Positions 6,678 through 9,614 of a stretch of DNA of 9,614 nt are shown in pieces; positions within the stretch are counted from its first letter, which is position 1; the number at the start of each line of letters is the position of its first letter. The notes below the pieces were generated by a model. The model did not search any database. It was not told the origin of the DNA and saw only the letters and a list, made by a program, of their open reading frames with translations. The DNA is taken from assembly GCA_021156225.1 (NCBI GenBank), contig JAJNBN010000087.1:1-9614 (forward strand). The letters are read 5' to 3'. Position numbers and translations under genes: made by a program. This DNA comes from Verrucomicrobiota bacterium. GTDB taxonomy: Bacteria > Verrucomicrobiota > Verrucomicrobiia > Limisphaerales > JAEYXS01.

Positions 6678-7257
6678 CGATTCCAAGCAACCCATCCTGC
6701 TCGAACACGAGGCGGATGGCATCAAGGAACTGGATAACCTGCTGCCCCGCTGGTGGGTGTGGCTGTTCTACATCTGCGTGGCTTACGCCGTGGCCTATAT
6801 GCTCTATTATCATGTGTTCAACATGGGGGATTTGCAGGCGGCCGCTTATGCCAAGGAGCAGAAAATCGGGGAGGAGATCAAGGCAGCTTCGATCGCGAAG
6901 TTCGAGGCGAATATCGCCAACCTGGAGCCATCCAAAGAACAGGCGGTGCTCGCCCAAGGCACGCAAATATATACGGTTTACTGTGCTCCCTGCCATCGCC
7001 CGGATGGCGGCGGCATCGTGGGACCGAACCTGACGGATGACTTCTGGATCCATGGCTCCAACTACGTGGACAGTGTGAAGATCATCATCAATGGCGTGCC
7101 GGACAAAGGCATGCTCACCTGGCGCGGTGTATTAAAACCGGATGAGATCACCTCGGTGGCGAGCTACATCTACACGTTGCGTGGCACCAAGCCGCCCAAT
7201 CCCAAACCGCCGGAGAACCTCCAGACCGGCCCGGCGAAGCCGAGCGAGTTCGAGTAG
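6670..7257 (+). CDS. ccoP: CcoP, membrane-anchored cytochrome c subunit of cbb3 oxidase (single haem)
   Basis: A 195-residue subunit that accepts electrons from soluble or quinol-linked cytochromes and passes them to CcoO. The CcoP N-terminal signature is clear: DGIKELDNLLPRWWVWLFY (16-34) leading into one transmembrane helix (about 28-50). A helical, charged linker (about 55-95) follows, then one cytochrome c domain with CAPCH (105-109) and probable axial ligand M148 in KGMLTW. A Pro-rich tail closes the protein. Proteobacterial CcoP is usually about 300 residues with two CxxCH haem domains; here only one is present and the remaining length cannot hold another. The frame ends cleanly at TAG 7255-7257, so this looks like a short form rather than a truncation. 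ATG 6670 was chosen over 6643 because of GGAGG at 6659-6663. It overlaps ccoQ by eight bases. Confidence 0.93.
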   Translation: MNNDSKQPILLEHEADGIKELDNLLPRWWVWLFYICVAYAVAYMLYYHVFNMGDLQAAAYAKEQKIGEEIKAASIAKFEANIANLEPSKEQAVLAQGTQIYTVYCAPCHRPDGGGIVGPNLTDDFWIHGSNYVDSVKIIINGVPDKGMLTWRGVLKPDEITSVASYIYTLRGTKPPNPKPPENLQTGPAKPSEFE

Positions 7258-7264
7258 GAAGAAT

Positions 7265-7362
7265 GTCCCATGACAAAGCACCAAGCCACTAATGCAGTGA
7301 TGGTCTTTCTTCACTTGGAATTGGTGCGTTCCTTGGTCATTGGGACTTCGTCATTGGTCATT
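7265..7362. repeat. Imperfect inverted repeat element between ccoP and ccoG
   Basis: This non-coding stretch can fold into a long imperfect hairpin. GTCCCATGAC (7265-7274) pairs with GTCATTGGGAC (7336-7346) with one bulge, GCACCAA (7278-7284) pairs with TTGGTGC (7321-7327), and CACT/AGTG (7287-7290, 7296-7299) can form a small stem in the loop. The right side also carries direct repeats: GTCATTGG at 7336 and 7350, and GGTCATT at 7335 and 7356. The wording resembles short intergenic repeats that I recall as common in Verrucomicrobia-like genomes, but I could not check copy number. No transposase or open frame is present. Confidence 0.6.
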
Positions 7363-7363
7363 A

Positions 7364-7377
7364 ATGCCAAAGGGCAT
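7364..7377 (+). promoter_or_regulatory. Small hairpin over the ccoG ribosome binding site
   Basis: ATGCC (7364-7368) and GGCAT (7373-7377) form a 5-base-pair stem with an AAAG loop. The likely Shine-Dalgarno AGGG (7371-7374) lies partly in the loop and partly in the stem, eight bases before the ccoG ATG. A modest effect on ccoG translation is possible; the stem is short. Confidence 0.35.
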
Positions 7378-7382
7378 GTTGT

Positions 7383-8870
7383 ATGAGTGCTCCAATCAAG
7401 ACTCCGGAACCGGATGATCCGCTAGCCGCCCAGCAAACGGTTAACTTGGCGGATTTCCGGGATCACATCGCCACGGCGGACAAGAAGGGTTACCGCAAGT
7501 GGGTCTATCCAAAGAAGGTGGACGGCAAGTGGTATCGCTGGCGCACGTGGATGAGCTGGGTATTGCTGGCCATCATGTTCGTCGGTCCCTTTGTCCGCAT
7601 CCACGGCAATCCGCTCCTGATGATCAATATCGTGGAGCGGAAGTTCTCCATCTTGGGCCAGATCTTTTGGCCGCAGGATACCTTCATCTTCGCAGTGGCC
7701 ATGCTGGTATTCTTTGCCAGCATCATGATTTTCACCACGGCTTTTGGACGCTTGTGGTGCGGATGGACCTGCCCGCAGACGGTGATGATGGAAATGGTTT
7801 TCCGGAAAATCGAATACTGGATCGAAGGCGATGCCCACGAGCAGAAGGCGCTGGCGGCTGCACCTTGGAATGCCCGTAAAATCTGGAAGCGCGGGAGCAA
7901 GCTGGCCATCTTCTTCATCCTCTCTTTCATCATCGGCAACACGTTGCTGAGCTATATCATCGGCAGCGACCAGTTGTTCCACATCATCGCGGATGATCCG
8001 CGGAATCACGTAACGGGGCTTACGTTCATGATCCTGTTCACGCTGCTGTTCTTCGCCATTTTCGCGCGGTTCCGTGAGCAGGCGTGCACGTTCATCTGTC
8101 CGTATGGCCGGTTTCAGTCCGCGTTGCTGGATGAGAACACGATGGTGGTGGCGTATGACTACAAGCGCGGCGAGGGCCGGGCACCCTTGAAGCGTGAACA
8201 AACTCCCGAGGCGCGCAAGGCGGAGCGCAAGGGCGATTGCGTGAACTGCCATCAATGCGTGGCGGTCTGCCCCACGGGGATCGACATCCGCAACGGCGTG
8301 CAGATGGAATGTGTGAACTGCACCGCGTGTATCGATGCGTGCGACTCGGTGATGGACAAGGTGGGCCTGCCGCGCGGGCTTATCCGCTACGCCTCGCTGA
8401 ACGGCATCGAAAGAGGGCAGGTGCTGAAATTCACGGCGCGCATGAAGCTTTACTCCGTCATCCTGACGGCACTGATCACGCTCTTCCTCGTGCTGGTATT
8501 CACCCGCTCGGATGTGGAGACGGCTTTGCTGCGAGCGCCAGGTTCGCTGTTCCAGAAGCTGGGCGAGGACCGGATCAGCAACATGTACACGTTGCGCGTG
8601 GTGAACAAGACGGGGCATGACATCCCGGTGGAACTGCGGTTGCTGAAGCGCGAGGGCAAGATCCAGGTGCTGGGCGCGGGCAAGTTCATCGTGCCGAAGG
8701 AAAACTCTTCGCAGACTTCCGTGCTGATCGAGCTGGAGGAAGATGATCTGGACGGTGGCAACACGCATCTGGAGATCGGTGTGTATTCGCAAGGCAAACT
8801 GTTGGAGACGGTGAAGACGGCCTTTGTAGGGCCGCGAAAGGAACATCATGAACGAGACGACAAAGACTGA
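7383..8870 (+). CDS. ccoG: CcoG (FixG/RdxA), polyferredoxin-like membrane protein for copper reduction in cbb3 assembly
   Basis: A 495-residue inner-membrane Fe-S protein of normal family length. CcoG has been shown in other bacteria to reduce Cu(II) to Cu(I) for cbb3 biogenesis. Membrane helices are near residues 56-72, 99-118, 173-194, 211-228 and 355-373. Membrane-proximal cysteine pairs appear as WCGWTCP (C126, C130) and ACTFICP (C235, C239). Two 4Fe-4S motifs follow: CVNCHQCVAVCP (C286, C289, C292, C296) and CVNCTACIDAC (C310, C313, C316, C320). The C-terminal part (about 375-485) is the Ig-like FixG domain on the periplasmic side. The ATG at 7383 follows AGGG. It is separated from ccoP by a 125-base repeat-bearing gap and overlaps ccoH by 23 bases, so it heads the second translational block of the operon. 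Confidence 0.95.
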   Translation: MSAPIKTPEPDDPLAAQQTVNLADFRDHIATADKKGYRKWVYPKKVDGKWYRWRTWMSWVLLAIMFVGPFVRIHGNPLLMINIVERKFSILGQIFWPQDTFIFAVAMLVFFASIMIFTTAFGRLWCGWTCPQTVMMEMVFRKIEYWIEGDAHEQKALAAAPWNARKIWKRGSKLAIFFILSFIIGNTLLSYIIGSDQLFHIIADDPRNHVTGLTFMILFTLLFFAIFARFREQACTFICPYGRFQSALLDENTMVVAYDYKRGEGRAPLKREQTPEARKAERKGDCVNCHQCVAVCPTGIDIRNGVQMECVNCTACIDACDSVMDKVGLPRGLIRYASLNGIERGQVLKFTARMKLYSVILTALITLFLVLVFTRSDVETALLRAPGSLFQKLGEDRISNMYTLRVVNKTGHDIPVELRLLKREGKIQVLGAGKFIVPKENSSQTSVLIELEEDDLDGGNTHLEIGVYSQGKLLETVKTAFVGPRKEHHERDDKD

Positions 8871-9330
8871 ACACAAACCGCGCAATCCCTGGCCGTATGC
8901 CATCATCGCGTGGTTTGTTGTTTTCATCACGGCGATGGTGTCGTGGGCGGTGGTAGCCACGCATAACAGCATGGACCTGGTGCGTAAGGATTATTACGAG
9001 GAAGAACTGCGGCATCAGCAGCAGATCGACCGAGTGAACCGCACGGCCCAAGTGCGCCAGGACATCACGGTGACGACCGATGCGACGAGCTTGACCTTCA
9101 AGCTGCCCACGGAACATGCGACCGGCAAGCCGACCGGCGAGGTGCAGTTCTATCGCCCTTCCGATGCGAGCCTGGACAAGAAGCTGGCGCTGGCTGTGAA
9201 TGAGAGCGGACTGCAACGCATCGATGTCTCCGCGTTAAAAGGCGGGCTCTGGAAATTGCGCGTGAGCTGGAAACAGGGCGAAGCGGAGTTTTACTTCGAT
9301 CAATCCGTGGTGCTCATCGGAAAACTCTGA
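8848..9330 (+). CDS. ccoH: CcoH (FixH), cbb3 oxidase assembly protein
   Basis: A 160-residue protein with a short cytoplasmic N-terminus (NPWPYAI), one transmembrane helix (about residues 16-37) and a periplasmic beta-rich domain. The segment just after the helix, LVRKDYYEEELRHQQQID (44-61), is the characteristic FixH/CcoH motif. CcoH is needed for assembly or stability of the cbb3 complex and is reported to contact CcoN-containing intermediates; it carries no cofactor. AAAGGA (8837-8842), inside the end of ccoG, precedes the ATG by five bases, and the gene overlaps ccoG by 23 bases in another frame. The next gene starts six bases after its stop. Confidence 0.93.
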   Translation: MNETTKTEHKPRNPWPYAIIAWFVVFITAMVSWAVVATHNSMDLVRKDYYEEELRHQQQIDRVNRTAQVRQDITVTTDATSLTFKLPTEHATGKPTGEVQFYRPSDASLDKKLALAVNESGLQRIDVSALKGGLWKLRVSWKQGEAEFYFDQSVVLIGKL

Positions 9331-9336
9331 GGTGTT

Positions 9337-9614
9337 ATGGAACTCTGGACCGCATTCATACTCGGACTAGTCGGCAGTTTACACTGCGCCGGTATGTGCG
9401 GTCCCTTGGCGTTGGCTTTGCCGGTGGCGGGCAAGACGCGCAGGGCGTTCGTGTTAGGACGCGTGCTTTATAATCTCGGGCGGATTCTGACTTACTGTGT
9501 GATCGGAGCCATCTTCGGTCTGGCAGGTCAGAGTCTGGCCCTCGCGGGTTTTCAAAAGTGGGTCTCGCTCGGGGCAGGAGTAGCTATTCTGCTTGGACTG
9601 TTGGCTTCCACTCG
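9337..9614 (+). CDS. SafE-like (TauE/SafE) membrane protein, N-terminal part (cut by window edge)
   Basis: The frame starting at ATG 9337 is open to the window end and gives about 92 residues. It opens with a hydrophobic helix and the motif GLVGSLHCAGMCGPLALALP (about residues 10-29), the hallmark of the 'sulfite exporter TauE/SafE family' proteins that follow cco genes in many genomes. A second motif, RVLYNLGRILTY (about 42-53), and further helices follow. The conserved HCAGMC cysteines suggest metal handling, and related proteins have been linked to copper supply for oxidases, but the substrate is not established and the sulfite name may mislead. TGAGG (9328-9332) overlaps the ccoH stop and precedes the ATG by four bases, so it belongs to the same operon. 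The C-terminal half is not in the window. Confidence 0.88.
   Translation, partial: MELWTAFILGLVGSLHCAGMCGPLALALPVAGKTRRAFVLGRVLYNLGRILTYCVIGAIFGLAGQSLALAGFQKWVSLGAGVAILLGLLAST

Noticed and set aside
7422..8972. 516-residue open frame antisense to ccoG and ccoH
   Set aside because: It is rich in His, Arg and Gln, has no recognisable domain or membrane pattern, and mirrors the codon bias of the real genes on the + strand.

Overview
This window carries one almost complete cbb3-type (C-family haem-copper) cytochrome c oxidase locus on the + strand. A short, unrelated stretch precedes it: a methyltransferase gene and a BASS-family transporter gene on the - strand, then a tRNA-Gly. GC is moderate to high and rises along the oxidase operon; three 60-base lines I counted by hand gave 42%, 52% and 67%. 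The organism is a Gram-negative aerobe or microaerobe. The CcoN-CcoO fusion, the gene order ccoI-ccoS-ccoNO-ccoQ-ccoP-ccoG-ccoH-safE, and a GTCATTGG-rich non-coding repeat of a kind I associate with Verrucomicrobia and related PVC genomes point to a verrucomicrobial or similar bacterium. Bacteroidetes use a similar cco order, but their genomes are usually more AT-rich. The assignment is inference.

Layout. 1-274 (-) is the N-terminal part of a class I SAM-dependent methyltransferase, cut by the window edge. 313-1236 (-) is a complete bile acid:sodium symporter-family (BASS) transporter, 38 bases upstream of the methyltransferase. 1237-1335 is a divergent promoter region. 1336-1409 is tRNA-Gly(CCC) with an encoded CCA end. 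1410-1657 has no gene and leads into the oxidase operon. 1658-9330 contains ccoI (copper P-type ATPase), ccoS, ccoNO (fused catalytic and mono-haem c subunits), ccoQ, ccoP (shortened, one haem c), ccoG (Fe-S protein linked to Cu(II) reduction) and ccoH. 9337 to the edge is the start of a SafE-like membrane protein gene that commonly closes this operon type.

How the genes work together. CcoNO, CcoQ and CcoP form the membrane oxidase. Electrons enter through the c-type haems of CcoP and CcoO and pass to haem b and the haem b3-CuB site in CcoN, where oxygen is reduced. CcoI, CcoS, CcoG and CcoH supply copper or assemble the complex. Most junctions are ATGA overlaps, short overlaps or gaps under 15 bases, which indicates translational coupling. 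The exception is a 125-base gap between ccoP and ccoG that holds an imperfect inverted repeat and splits the operon into an ISNOQP block and a GH-safE block.

I found no mobile element, CRISPR array or clearly new system. The points most worth a second look are the repeat inside the operon, the single-haem CcoP, the CcoNO fusion, a palindrome abutting the ccoI start, and a possible leaderless promoter for the BASS gene.
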